Source of the DNA: Flagellimonas meishanensis
Lineage (GTDB): Bacteria; Bacteroidota; Bacteroidia; Flavobacteriales; Flavobacteriaceae
NCBI RefSeq assembly: GCF_019880545.1
Contig: NZ_JAINVW010000001.1
Span: 1 to 64,000 of the forward strand
Length of the DNA stretch: 64,000 bases
Direction: 5' to 3'
Position 1 is the first letter of the stretch; each line of letters begins with the position of its first letter. The notes beneath the pieces are model-generated. The model made no database searches. It was not told where the DNA came from and saw nothing but the letters and a program-made list of their open reading frames with translations. This document shows, piece after piece, positions 8,419-16,386 of the stretch. The position numbers and the translations under genes are program-made.

Positions 8419-10671
8419 ATGAGAAACTGTTACATTTATTTCATCGTCGGAATCGTGTCCCTGTTGGGAGAATATACTTACTCACAGTCCTTAACGTGGG
8501 ATGTTTCCAGTTGTGAAGAACTAGACCTAAGGCCCGTTGAAAGTGTGGCCAATGTAGACATTCTTGGCTCCTTTTATGAAATTGAAGACCCAGACCAAAG
8601 AGGTTGTTGGGTACACCATCACCCAAATGGCGCTGACTTTGTGGTTACCCCGAAAATCTGGGGCCGGGTTCCAAACGATGCCAGAATAAAGCAAATCTAT
8701 GAAGCCATGGAAGCCCTTACCACTGCAAGGGAGGCCTATGGAAAATATGGGGACTTGAGCACCAATCTCTATTATATACTTGATGATGTCAGCAGGAGTC
8801 TTTTGGGTGAAGCTTTTTGGATCGTCAACAATAGCTGCTGGATGGTCTCTGGTGTCCCCAACGTCAGCCCGCTTTCGGCACAGCATAGGTTGCAAATTTA
8901 TACTCACGAAATCGGCCATTGTTTAATTATGGAAAACATGAACAATTTTTCAAGAAGTTATGATCTGAATAATTGGTTTGATGAAAGTGTGGCCGAATAC
9001 CTTTCTGCGCAAGCTTATCCAACTGCCGAATATGAACATGGTTGGTCCGTTGAGTTTCAATTTTCAGAACCATTCAGGCAACGCTATTCGGCCTACCCAC
9101 TCTGGCAAAAATATGTAGAAAAAGAGGGCGATGGAATGCTATTCCCCATGATGCAGTCCTTGGTCAATGCCCAAACCTTGGCCGAAAGGAGAAACATAAT
9201 GCGCAGTACTGGGTTCGATGCCATTTTGCACGACTTCTATTTTGATTTTTTCAGGCATAAAATATTGGATACTGGAAGCAATGTGCCCATTCCTGTCAAC
9301 ACGACCACCCTAAAATCGGTTACGATAAAGCTTGATCCAGACTCAAGAAGGTTGGGAATTGAACCTATGCCCATGGACAAGCTGAACGGATATAATCTGG
9401 TTATACCTCCCGGATACGATTTGGATATCAACCCAATGACTGGGCCTGCAGATGGGCTTCACCAATCCTTGATGCAAGGAACTGATTATCATATTGCCAA
9501 CTGGAATACCAAAAAAACAATCAAGGGCGATTGTGAAAACGATGTGTCCTTTCTAGTACTGTCCTCGCATTTGAACAACAAACCCCTTACCAATCTATAT
9601 TTTGACTATGCCCTGAGGAAAAAGGAAGAGAGTGACTGTTGCGATGAAACCATTTTAGGGGATTGTGACAAATGTTTGGCTCCCGTCGATGAGGAGAGTG
9701 CAATGAGCCCAAACCCAGTGGATAAAATAGACGGCGTCTTTAAATTTGACTACAAAATCGAGGCCTTGGTGAAGTTTCATATGGACATGAGCGATGTCAA
9801 CACAGAATATGCCCGAGGCAATCCCAACGAATTAATAATGGAGTACTATGTCAACTCCGCCGATGGTTCCATTTTGTTCCCTGGCGGTCCCACAGGATTC
9901 TTCAGCACTAACCTTCGAGGAGATATGAGCAAAGTGGATGCTTCCATTTGGTTGGCCAATGGCCAGATGGTCACCTATGGTTATGATGCCAACAACCGCC
10001 AAAAACGAGCCGCAACCCGCAAGATCAACCAAACCGCAGACCAGCGAATGGGCTCCGATTACCTCAATATGATGCAGTTTTTTAGGTCGTCGGCAGAATT
10101 GGCCGAACATCCCGATCCCATGCCGGCACATATAAAATGGAATAATATAACACAAGGCTATAAGGGAAAAATGATAGAAGGGCATACCGGTATCGAAAAT
10201 ACCTGGACGCTCTATTTTGACACGGAACCTACCCCTATCAAAACAACTTGCACCATGATGGGCTATATGGTAGGTGTGCTAAAAGATGTGCGGGAACAAA
10301 ACTGCAATCGTTTAATAGTATACAATAGAGTGGATATCGGAGGAGAGGGTTCTGGGGAAGCCATTGAAGCTGAACTTCGTGCCATAAGGCCCATGGGAAT
10401 GAATTTTGATGCCACCGATTATAAACCCATGTATCTTGGAGGAGAAAGAGGGACAGACATCAATACCAAAATGAAGAATTTTGAAGCACGCATGAAGCTC
10501 TTGCTCCAAGAAAAAGAAAGTCTAAAGGAAAGGAGAAGACGTTGTCCTTTGGATGTTTGTCGAGACCGCATTGATGCCCAACTCGAGAGCATAGATGAAG
10601 ATATAAAACGCCTTAATTGTGAAATTGCAAGGACCGTAGGTATGGAAGACATGCTGGATGACTGTAACTAG
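8419..10671 (+). CDS. secreted HExxH metalloprotease-like protein with C-terminal coiled coil
   Basis: The 750-residue protein starts at the ATG at 8419 rather than at an in-frame ATG 13 codons upstream, because the signal peptide (MRNCYIYFIVG...YSQ) begins there. A zinc-protease motif HEIGH lies at residues 163-167. WFDESVAEY follows, and Glu189 is 22 residues after the second His, which is the arrangement of gluzincin peptidases. The middle section contains paired Cys (DCCDET, CDKCL) and an uncharacterised domain from about 430. The tail (about 680-750) is a charged coiled coil with Cys residues (RRRRCPLDVCRDR, LNCEIAR). It is the third of four co-directional secreted-protein genes. The family is not recognised, and activity is inferred from the motif alone. 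Confidence 0.65.
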   Translation: MRNCYIYFIVGIVSLLGEYTYSQSLTWDVSSCEELDLRPVESVANVDILGSFYEIEDPDQRGCWVHHHPNGADFVVTPKIWGRVPNDARIKQIYEAMEALTTAREAYGKYGDLSTNLYYILDDVSRSLLGEAFWIVNNSCWMVSGVPNVSPLSAQHRLQIYTHEIGHCLIMENMNNFSRSYDLNNWFDESVAEYLSAQAYPTAEYEHGWSVEFQFSEPFRQRYSAYPLWQKYVEKEGDGMLFPMMQSLVNAQTLAERRNIMRSTGFDAILHDFYFDFFRHKILDTGSNVPIPVNTTTLKSVTIKLDPDSRRLGIEPMPMDKLNGYNLVIPPGYDLDINPMTGPADGLHQSLMQGTDYHIANWNTKKTIKGDCENDVSFLVLSSHLNNKPLTNLYFDYALRKKEESDCCDETILGDCDKCLAPVDEESAMSPNPVDKIDGVFKFDYKIEALVKFHMDMSDVNTEYARGNPNELIMEYYVNSADGSILFPGGPTGFFSTNLRGDMSKVDASIWLANGQMVTYGYDANNRQKRAATRKINQTADQRMGSDYLNMMQFFRSSAELAEHPDPMPAHIKWNNITQGYKGKMIEGHTGIENTWTLYFDTEPTPIKTTCTMMGYMVGVLKDVREQNCNRLIVYNRVDIGGEGSGEAIEAELRAIRPMGMNFDATDYKPMYLGGERGTDINTKMKNFEARMKLLLQEKESLKERRRRCPLDVCRDRIDAQLESIDEDIKRLNCEIARTVGMEDMLDDCN

Positions 10672-10696
10672 ATCGCCAAACTATAAATCCCACCGT

Positions 10697-11173
10697 ATGA
10701 AAAGAGAAATCACCATTGCCTTTATATCATTGATCGGGATACTTTCCCACGCCCAAGATCTGGAACTGGACGTTCATGTACTCCCAACCTCTGTATTGGG
10801 TGACCCAGCCCTGTTCAATATCACTGTCCGCAATATCGATCTAGAACCAGCTGAGGGCGTTGAGGTTCAAATAGAACTGAAAAAAGGATTGAAATTTTCC
10901 AGCTTTACGCCAAATAGTTTTGATTTTGATCCCGATACAGGCCATTGGAAGATTGGTAAAGTGGAGCGCCACAAGGCAATGATCTTGAGCATTATTGCCA
11001 ATTATGTTGCCAAAGAAAATGCCATTTTGGTGGCAGAAATAACCAAGAGCAACGGAATTGACCCCGACAGCACCCCAGGAAATGGCGTTGATACCAATGG
11101 AAATGGTAAAATAGTCAACGACAAAGACGATGAAGATGACGGGGATGCCGCCCAAATAGGGCCTTTCAAATAG
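10697..11173 (+). CDS. small secreted DUF11-like repeat protein
   Basis: The 158-residue product starts at the ATG at 10697, where the signal peptide begins (ending SHAQ, about residue 20). The body matches a single DUF11/CARDB-like Ig domain: VTVRNIDLEPAEGVEVQIE is close to the usual wording of that family. The C-terminus is rich in Asp and Gly (DPDSTPGNGVDTNGNGK, then DDEDDGDAA), typical of the calcium-binding linkers that follow DUF11 domains. Normally such domains occur in long repeat proteins, so a single-domain copy is unusual. It lies 25 bases after the metalloprotease-like gene and is likely cotranscribed. An accessory or binding role is an inference. Confidence 0.7.
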   Translation: MKREITIAFISLIGILSHAQDLELDVHVLPTSVLGDPALFNITVRNIDLEPAEGVEVQIELKKGLKFSSFTPNSFDFDPDTGHWKIGKVERHKAMILSIIANYVAKENAILVAEITKSNGIDPDSTPGNGVDTNGNGKIVNDKDDEDDGDAAQIGPFK

Positions 11174-11187
11174 TCAAAACACCTTGA

Positions 11188-11301
11188 CTCTGGGATTGTA
11201 TCCTCACCTCACATACCAAACAGTGGTTGGTAGAAGGTATCGGGATGATGAAATCCGAGGATTATGACCGTGATGGTGGCGCTTATCAGTTTCAGCCATG
11301 A
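11188..11301 (+). pseudogene. fragment resembling the C-terminus of a TapB-like secreted protein
   Basis: After an in-frame TGA (11185-11187) a 37-codon open stretch includes QWLVEGIGMMKSEDYDRDG and ends at TGA 11299-11301. It has no start codon that would make a complete protein. The wording (W-x-x-x-G-x-G-M-x-K-S-E-x-Y-D) resembles the conserved end of TapB/DUF3108-like proteins of Bacteroidota, which often neighbour OmpA genes like the one at 5618. I read it as the decayed remnant of a fifth gene of this cluster. The alternative is chance similarity in an intergenic region. Confidence 0.45.
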
Positions 11302-11392
11302 TTTTGGTACTGAATCATGCACGGAATTATTCGGCCCAAATCCGGCATTTGGACTTATATTTTGCTTTGCCATGCAATGAAATCATAATAAA

Positions 11393-12739
11393 TCATAGCC
11401 CGTATTGGCTGTCTTTTTTGAATCCTTTGCTCAGTTTATAAATTGATGAACAATGAATCGTTAAGTTTTCTCCATCATCTTTTGAAAACCATATCCATAG
11501 GTCGGCTCCTGGGGCATAGTAAAAACCAGAATCCAGTCTAAAGAGGCCAAAAGACTTACCGTTTACCTCAATTTCAAGTGTTCTATTGTCGTAACTAATT
11601 TGGGCAACCTGGTTTTCATCGAAATAGTAGCTGCCCGTAATTTCTTCATTTATAAATTCCAATGGCTGTGCCTTTTGCCAATCAGGCAAGCTGCCATCAT
11701 TCAAGTAATGATTTACATTTCTAACTATTGCTGGCCTAAGCCAATAATCCATATTGGTATTGGTCAAATGGACAATCGACCTTTTCTTGTCAATATCAAA
11801 ATAAATCATGGTATAGAACCCTTTCCAATCCCCTGTGAAGTGATACGTTCTTTGCCCGTCTGGATTATACCAATGAAGTATGTTGAACTCGCTCAATGAA
11901 CCTTTTGACTCAAATGCCATAGCTGAACTGTGCTTGGGGTACAGGGAATTTGAAAGGAAAGATCTGCTCCATTTTGATAGGTCTTCAGCCGAAAAAAACA
12001 AGTTGCAATCGCCATAGAAAGCTTCGAAATCTTCTGAATCAAATGCTTGTAAGGTATCTTTCTCTTTCCTGTAACCCACTGCACGATTTTTTGGTAGATC
12101 CTTTAATAGGGCAGGTCTAAGAAACCAATCATTTAAGCCAAGCGGTAAAGCAATATTTCTTTCAATGAATTCTTCGTATGAAGTATCCCCGATTTGTTCA
12201 ATCAGAAGGGCAAGAAGACGGTGGTTGAAACCATTGTACATAAATTGACTTCCTGGGGAGAATTCCAACTCAGGTGCATTTTGAACCAGAAAATCCAAAA
12301 ATGTCCCATTGGTTATGGGCTCGTTTTGCTGCGCACTTTCAAAAACGTAATCATCAGAAACGATTCCCGAAGTTTGTTCCAACAGATGGCGAATGGTAAT
12401 TGACGGATAAGGGAATTCCCCAATAAAGCTGTTCACTGGGGTATTTAGATCGATTTCCTTTGAGTCGGCGAGCATTAGCATTGTCAATGCGGTAAACGTC
12501 TTGGTAATTGAGCCGGTGTCCATTGATGTTGTGGTCTCAAAAGGAATTTGTAACTCAAAATTGGCATAACCGTACCCTCTGGATAGCACTATGCTGTCGC
12601 CCTCCGTGACAATAATGGCCCCATTGAAGAAGTCCATATCATGAAGCTGTAGAATTTGTTCCTCTAAACCAATTGTATCCGTATTTCTTTGGCAAGAAAT
12701 TAAAACGAACAAAATCAAGAAATAAACACGATATTTCAT
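11393..12739 (-). CDS. serine hydrolase, beta-lactamase class C / penicillin-binding-like lipoprotein
   Basis: The 448-residue lipoprotein (LISCQRN, acylated Cys16) belongs to the beta-lactamase/D-alanyl-D-alanine carboxypeptidase family of class C fold. The nucleophile motif SITK (within DTGSITKTF) is the SxxK signature, and HFTGDWKGF near residue 300 fits the third motif. The second motif, normally YxN, appears as YNG in MYNGFNHRLL, so the base-assisting residue may differ. A C-terminal beta domain follows. The gene stands alone between the TapB-like fragment and lipB. Substrates of this family range from peptidoglycan to small esters and cannot be assigned here. Confidence 0.8.
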   Translation of the reverse strand: MKYRVYFLILFVLISCQRNTDTIGLEEQILQLHDMDFFNGAIIVTEGDSIVLSRGYGYANFELQIPFETTTSMDTGSITKTFTALTMLMLADSKEIDLNTPVNSFIGEFPYPSITIRHLLEQTSGIVSDDYVFESAQQNEPITNGTFLDFLVQNAPELEFSPGSQFMYNGFNHRLLALLIEQIGDTSYEEFIERNIALPLGLNDWFLRPALLKDLPKNRAVGYRKEKDTLQAFDSEDFEAFYGDCNLFFSAEDLSKWSRSFLSNSLYPKHSSAMAFESKGSLSEFNILHWYNPDGQRTYHFTGDWKGFYTMIYFDIDKKRSIVHLTNTNMDYWLRPAIVRNVNHYLNDGSLPDWQKAQPLEFINEEITGSYYFDENQVAQISYDNRTLEIEVNGKSFGLFRLDSGFYYAPGADLWIWFSKDDGENLTIHCSSIYKLSKGFKKDSQYGL

Positions 12740-12881
12740 TTAAAAAATTGCAGCCAGCTAAAAGGATGTGGGTCCTTTCCAATGGTTTATATCCAACGCT
12801 AAGTGAAGTTAGCTTTTTCCTGTTAAAAATCCAGCTCGAGTTGAGGATGAACTTTAACTAATTGATGGTTGAAAACAAGGA

Positions 12882-13598
12882 CTACGCCTCGCTCTTTTGA
12901 TAAGTCAATTCCGCCTCAAAAAGTTGTTGAAAATGATGTTGCAACCTTCGTTTCACCTCATCCATGGCCACTTCCTTTTGTCCAAGTTCAACATTCAACG
13001 AAGTTACCGCCTTACCCCTGATCCCGCAGGGTATCATCAAATCAAAATAGCCTAAATCGGCATTCACGTTCAGGGCAAAACCGTGCATGGTCACCCAACG
13101 ACTGGCCCGAACCCCCATGGCACATATCTTTCGGGCGAAAGGGGTGCCCACATCCAGCCAAACGCCCGTTTCCCCTTGGGAACGCTCTGCTTTCAGGCCA
13201 TAATCAGCCAAGGTAAGGATTACCATTTCCTCCAAAAAACGCAGGTATTTGTGGATGTCGGTAAAAAAATTGTCGAGGTCCAAAATGGGATAGCCCACCA
13301 CCTGTCCAGGGCCGTGATAGGTAATATCACCACCGCGGTTGATCTTATAAAAGGTCGCACCTTTTTCTTGGAGCACTTTTTCATCCACCAATAAATTGGT
13401 GATGTCCCCACTCTTGCCCAAAGTATACACATGGGGATGTTCCACAAACAGAAAATGGTTGGGTGTTGTTATTTGGAGACCCTCCCTCCTATTCTTGATC
13501 TTTAAATCAACAATATCCTTGAACAGGGCTTCCTGATAGTCCCAAGTTTCCTTATAATCCTTGTAGCCTAAATCTTGGAGGGCAACTTTTTTGTTCAT
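12882..13598 (-). CDS. lipB: octanoyltransferase (lipoyl synthesis)
   Basis: LipB moves the octanoyl group from acyl carrier protein to lipoyl domains of pyruvate and 2-oxoglutarate dehydrogenases, the first step of endogenous lipoylation in the cytoplasm. The motif RGGDITYHGPGQVVGYPI is diagnostic, and ICAMGVRASRWVTMHGFALN with the downstream GIRGKAVTSL segment forms the rest of the active site. The length of 238 residues is normal. The ATG at 13598 is only four bases after a good -7 box, so the transcript probably has little or no leader. Confidence 0.95.
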   Translation of the reverse strand: MNKKVALQDLGYKDYKETWDYQEALFKDIVDLKIKNRREGLQITTPNHFLFVEHPHVYTLGKSGDITNLLVDEKVLQEKGATFYKINRGGDITYHGPGQVVGYPILDLDNFFTDIHKYLRFLEEMVILTLADYGLKAERSQGETGVWLDVGTPFARKICAMGVRASRWVTMHGFALNVNADLGYFDLMIPCGIRGKAVTSLNVELGQKEVAMDEVKRRLQHHFQQLFEAELTYQKSEA

Positions 13599-13602
13599 AC
13601 CG

Positions 13603-13630
13603 CAAAGATACGAAGTGCCAAGTGGTCCAA
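13603..13630 (-). promoter_or_regulatory. lipB promoter giving a near-leaderless mRNA
   Basis: On the minus strand TTG (13630-13628), a 17-base gap and TATCTTTG (13610-13603) match the Bacteroidota consensus. The lipB ATG is at 13598, so the start point expected 5-7 bases after the -7 box falls on or beside the start codon. The -33 box abuts the stop codon of the preceding gene. Confidence 0.6.
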
Positions 13631-14371
13631 CTAATCTTCCAGTTCCACTTTCAGGTCCAATGCTTTTGGATCTTTCAACACGTCCATAAAGTTCACTTCG
13701 TAAATGAGTGTTTTTCCATCGGCACTATAGGTCGCCTCTGCTATGGATGCCGATTTGACCCTTCTGGGAAAATGGTACTTTATGGTATACGTGGAACCGG
13801 AAAGGAACATGTCCGCCCCTTGCAAGCTGTCCAAACTTTGTTTGAAAAGTTCCTCATCCAATATTTTTGCCGTTCTGGTGAAAACGCCATCCTCAAAATT
13901 GTAGTTGACCTCGGTGGGATGCTCTTCCATGGGTTTTGGTGTCGGTTGGTCCGGATTGCTGCCAGGGGTTAGGGCACTGGCCTCCTGAAAGGTATTGAAG
14001 GCATCGTTAACCTCGGCAATCTGCCTGAACTCGCTGGAAAGATTAAACTTCATCATCTTCTCCTCGGGATTCATGAGCATGTGCAGGGTAAAGGGTTCCA
14101 ATTTCTTCAATTTGGCCTGCTCTTCCTCAGATAATTGCGCAATGCTGTCCTTGTTCGCCTCCAGAAAATCCTTGAAATAGATAAGCGAGTCCACAGGTTT
14201 TTCATTGGTTTTTTGCATTTCTTCCCCGGCCATTGCCATGAGTTCGGAACCGTCAAAAAAGATTGAAAGTCTTCCGGAACCGTCTTCTTGCAGATGTATC
14301 TCTTCTGTAAAATTGCATGCGGAAAATAGGGCCAGGAGCAAGGACATGGCCAAGATTTGGATTCTTTTCAT
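13631..14371 (-). CDS. uncharacterised lipoprotein
   Basis: The 246-residue product begins with a lipoprotein signal (LFSACNFTEE, acylated Cys19). What follows (HLQEDGSGRLSIFFDGSELM) is a pattern seen in secreted flavobacterial proteins of unknown function, with a helical Glu/Lys-rich middle, a Pro-rich linker (NPDQPTPKPMEEHP) and a beta-rich C-terminal part containing TYTIKYHFPRRV. I cannot name a family. The gene follows the YqaE/Pmp3-like gene by 25 bases on the same strand, so the two are probably cotranscribed. Location at the inner or outer membrane is likely from the lipobox; a role is not visible. Confidence 0.65.
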   Translation of the reverse strand: MKRIQILAMSLLLALFSACNFTEEIHLQEDGSGRLSIFFDGSELMAMAGEEMQKTNEKPVDSLIYFKDFLEANKDSIAQLSEEEQAKLKKLEPFTLHMLMNPEEKMMKFNLSSEFRQIAEVNDAFNTFQEASALTPGSNPDQPTPKPMEEHPTEVNYNFEDGVFTRTAKILDEELFKQSLDSLQGADMFLSGSTYTIKYHFPRRVKSASIAEATYSADGKTLIYEVNFMDVLKDPKALDLKVELED

Positions 14372-14396
14372 TGGTATTGCTTTAGTTCGTATTGTT

Positions 14397-14537
14397 CAAA
14401 ATGACCAGCGCCCCAATAACACCGGGCACCCATCCACAAAACGTTAAAAGTAATACAATAAGGAAAGACCCACAACCTTTTCCGATAACGGACAAGGGTG
14501 GAAATAGTATGGCGAGAAGCACTCTCCAGAAACTCAT
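14397..14537 (-). CDS. YqaE/Pmp3-family small membrane protein
   Basis: A 46-codon gene is read on the minus strand from ATG 14537 to TGA 14397. The product has two hydrophobic segments: an N-terminal one with the family's LLAILFPPLSV signature, and LIVLLLTFCGWVPGVIGALV at the C-terminus, separated by a Gly/Cys turn (GKGCGS). This matches the YqaE/Pmp3 (PMP3/Lti6) family of about 50-residue inner-membrane proteins linked to stress and membrane potential. The protein ends in Ile-Val-like hydrophobic residues with no tail. Confidence 0.85.
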
Positions 14538-14629
14538 GCGATTACATTTGATTGATGATGTCCATTAGTTGCCCATTTTTGCAATTTGTTACGCAAAACC
14601 TTTATTTTTAGCTTGTTTTTTAGTTTTAC

Positions 14630-15679
14630 ATGCGGTTTCATTTCTTTTTGTACCTACTTATGAACGCGCCTTTGCTTTTTGGGCAATACCAATTTGCAGG
14701 CGAGGTTTCCATGGCCCATTCGGGAAAGCCGGTGTATCTCTCCTTGGTTGAAGATTATCGGAAATCATCTCGGATCTACATTGATCAGATCATCCAAAGA
14801 ACCTTGGTGGATTCCTTGGGCCATTTTCAGTTTGAAGGGGACCATCTTTTGGATGGGAACCGTATTTACCGAATTCATTTGGACCATTGTTCCGAAGGAA
14901 TGGGGAGTGGTCATTTTTTGGGAGAATGCGGCAACAGTGAGCGTGTTTTGTTCATAGCCAGTAATCGCGACACCCTTTATTTTCCCACTTCTTTTGAAGA
15001 CCAATCCCTTTGCACCATCATATCCACCAATCCCAAGGCCTCCCTTCTTTTAGAGGTTGATGCATTATTGGAGGAAATGGCCTTCACTTTTATGGACTTT
15101 CCGAGTGGAGCCAACAAAAAGCTCAATCTTAGAAAATGGTTCGCCACCTTACAGCAATTCAGTGCCCAATCCGGTGAACCCCTTGCTGAGCTCTATATCT
15201 ATGATTTTCTTTCGGACAAAAGGAATGAAACTTTTAGTTTTTATCTCCAAGATCTCGCAGGAAACGCGTTTTATGATTCACTTTCAAACCGTCTTGAGTC
15301 TTCTTATCCGAACACCGACTTTACCAAACAATATGAAGCCGAAATTGCCACAGATAAACAATTGGCTTCCTTTTCCGGGGACAAATCCATCAATTGGAAC
15401 TGGATTTTGGCCACTCTGCTTTTTCTGTCATTGGGTGCAAATGTGTATTGGCTGATTTCCCAAAAGCGAAGCATTTCAAGAAAGAGCAACGCGCAATGGC
15501 AAAAACTGACCCCCCAAGAACAAAAAATTGTGGAACATATCATTGCTGACAAAAGCAACAAAGAGATTGCAGCCTCACTTTTTGTAAGCCACAGCACTGT
15601 CAAAACCCACATCAACAACCTCTATAAAAAGTTGGAGGTTTCCTCGCGGGAAGAGATAGAGACTCTTTTCAAGAAATAA
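14630..15679 (+). CDS. membrane-anchored LuxR-type transcriptional regulator
   Basis: The 349-residue protein couples a secreted sensor half to a DNA-binding half. A signal-like segment (1-18) is followed by about 230 extracytoplasmic residues beginning FAGEVSMAHSGKPVYLSL, a beta domain reminiscent of DUF4369. One membrane helix (WILATLLFLSLGANVYWLI, about residues 260-280) leads to a LuxR/GerE helix-turn-helix: LTPQEQKIVEHII, KSNKEIAASLFVSHSTVKTH, INNLYKKLEV. The domain order suggests that the regulator acts on DNA from the membrane after sensing an outside signal. There is no kinase or receiver domain. Its targets are unknown. Confidence 0.85.
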   Translation: MRFHFFLYLLMNAPLLFGQYQFAGEVSMAHSGKPVYLSLVEDYRKSSRIYIDQIIQRTLVDSLGHFQFEGDHLLDGNRIYRIHLDHCSEGMGSGHFLGECGNSERVLFIASNRDTLYFPTSFEDQSLCTIISTNPKASLLLEVDALLEEMAFTFMDFPSGANKKLNLRKWFATLQQFSAQSGEPLAELYIYDFLSDKRNETFSFYLQDLAGNAFYDSLSNRLESSYPNTDFTKQYEAEIATDKQLASFSGDKSINWNWILATLLFLSLGANVYWLISQKRSISRKSNAQWQKLTPQEQKIVEHIIADKSNKEIAASLFVSHSTVKTHINNLYKKLEVSSREEIETLFKK

Positions 15680-15778
15680 AAATCAACCCGGGGTCTAGTC
15701 CCCATTTCCATCGGCCCAAATCCGTTTTGCGAATTCTTTTTATTGATTTTCGGTCCAAAACCATAAAACCGTAAAATC

Positions 15779-16321
15779 ATGAAGCACTTTGTAATTGCAT
15801 TGGCCACGCTGTGCGTAGGTATCACATTTTCACAAGAATTCAACAAGGAAATCACACAAGATGATGGCAGCAAGTTCTTGGTAGGGCAAATCAATCTTGA
15901 AGGTCTTGCGACCGAACCTTATGCCATTTGGTTCCAACAGGGATTTGAAACCTATCAGGTTGACCAAAACCTGGTCACCCTTTTCCAAAGAAAATTGGGC
16001 CAATATCATATCAAACTTTTTCTGGGCACGTGGTGCGGGGACAGTAAACGGGAAACACCCAGATTCATCAAAATATTGAAAGCGGCCAACTTCCCCATGG
16101 AGCAATTGGAAATAATTGCCCTCGACAGGCGAAAGGATCATTACAAAAAAAGCCCCACCGGTGAAGAAAAAGGCTTGAACATTATCAAGGTGCCCACCAT
16201 GGTATTCTTTAAAAAAGGAAAAGAAACCAACCGGATTGTGGAAAGTCCGATTGAAACCTTGGAAGAGGATATGGCCCAAATAGTCCATAAAAAGCCCTAC
16301 GTGCCCAATTATGCCCAATAA
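15779..16321 (+). CDS. secreted thioredoxin-like protein with one active-site cysteine
   Basis: The 180-residue protein has a signal peptide (ending ITFSQ, about 19) and a thioredoxin fold: LFLGTWCGDSKRETPRFIKI carries the active site and KVPTMVFFKKG the cis-proline loop. The active site reads Cys-Gly-Asp-Ser, so the second cysteine of the usual CxxC is Ser. This makes it a monothiol protein, better suited to forming mixed disulfides or binding than to full dithiol reduction. It should act outside the cytoplasm. A strong terminator follows directly, so it ends its transcript before lysS. Confidence 0.8.
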   Translation: MKHFVIALATLCVGITFSQEFNKEITQDDGSKFLVGQINLEGLATEPYAIWFQQGFETYQVDQNLVTLFQRKLGQYHIKLFLGTWCGDSKRETPRFIKILKAANFPMEQLEIIALDRRKDHYKKSPTGEEKGLNIIKVPTMVFFKKGKETNRIVESPIETLEEDMAQIVHKKPYVPNYAQ

Positions 16322-16340
16322 CGTATAGCAAGACAGGAAA

Positions 16341-16380
16341 TTAAAGCGCAAAAGTGTAATTTTGCGCTTTAATTTTTTTT
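16341..16380 (+). terminator. strong intrinsic terminator of the thioredoxin-like gene
   Basis: A perfect 13-bp stem (16341-16353 with 16360-16372, loop GTGTAA) is followed by eight T (16373-16380). It ends six bases before the lysS ATG. A -7 promoter box for lysS appears to lie within the same hairpin. Confidence 0.85.
16357..16364 (+). promoter_or_regulatory. possible lysS -7 box inside the terminator hairpin
   Basis: TAATTTTG fits TAnnTTTG and lies across the loop and descending arm of the terminator. A start point near 16370 would leave a leader of about 17 bases before the lysS ATG at 16387. I see no clear -33 TTTG at the right distance, so this remains tentative. Confidence 0.4.
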
Positions 16381-16386
16381 CAGCCC

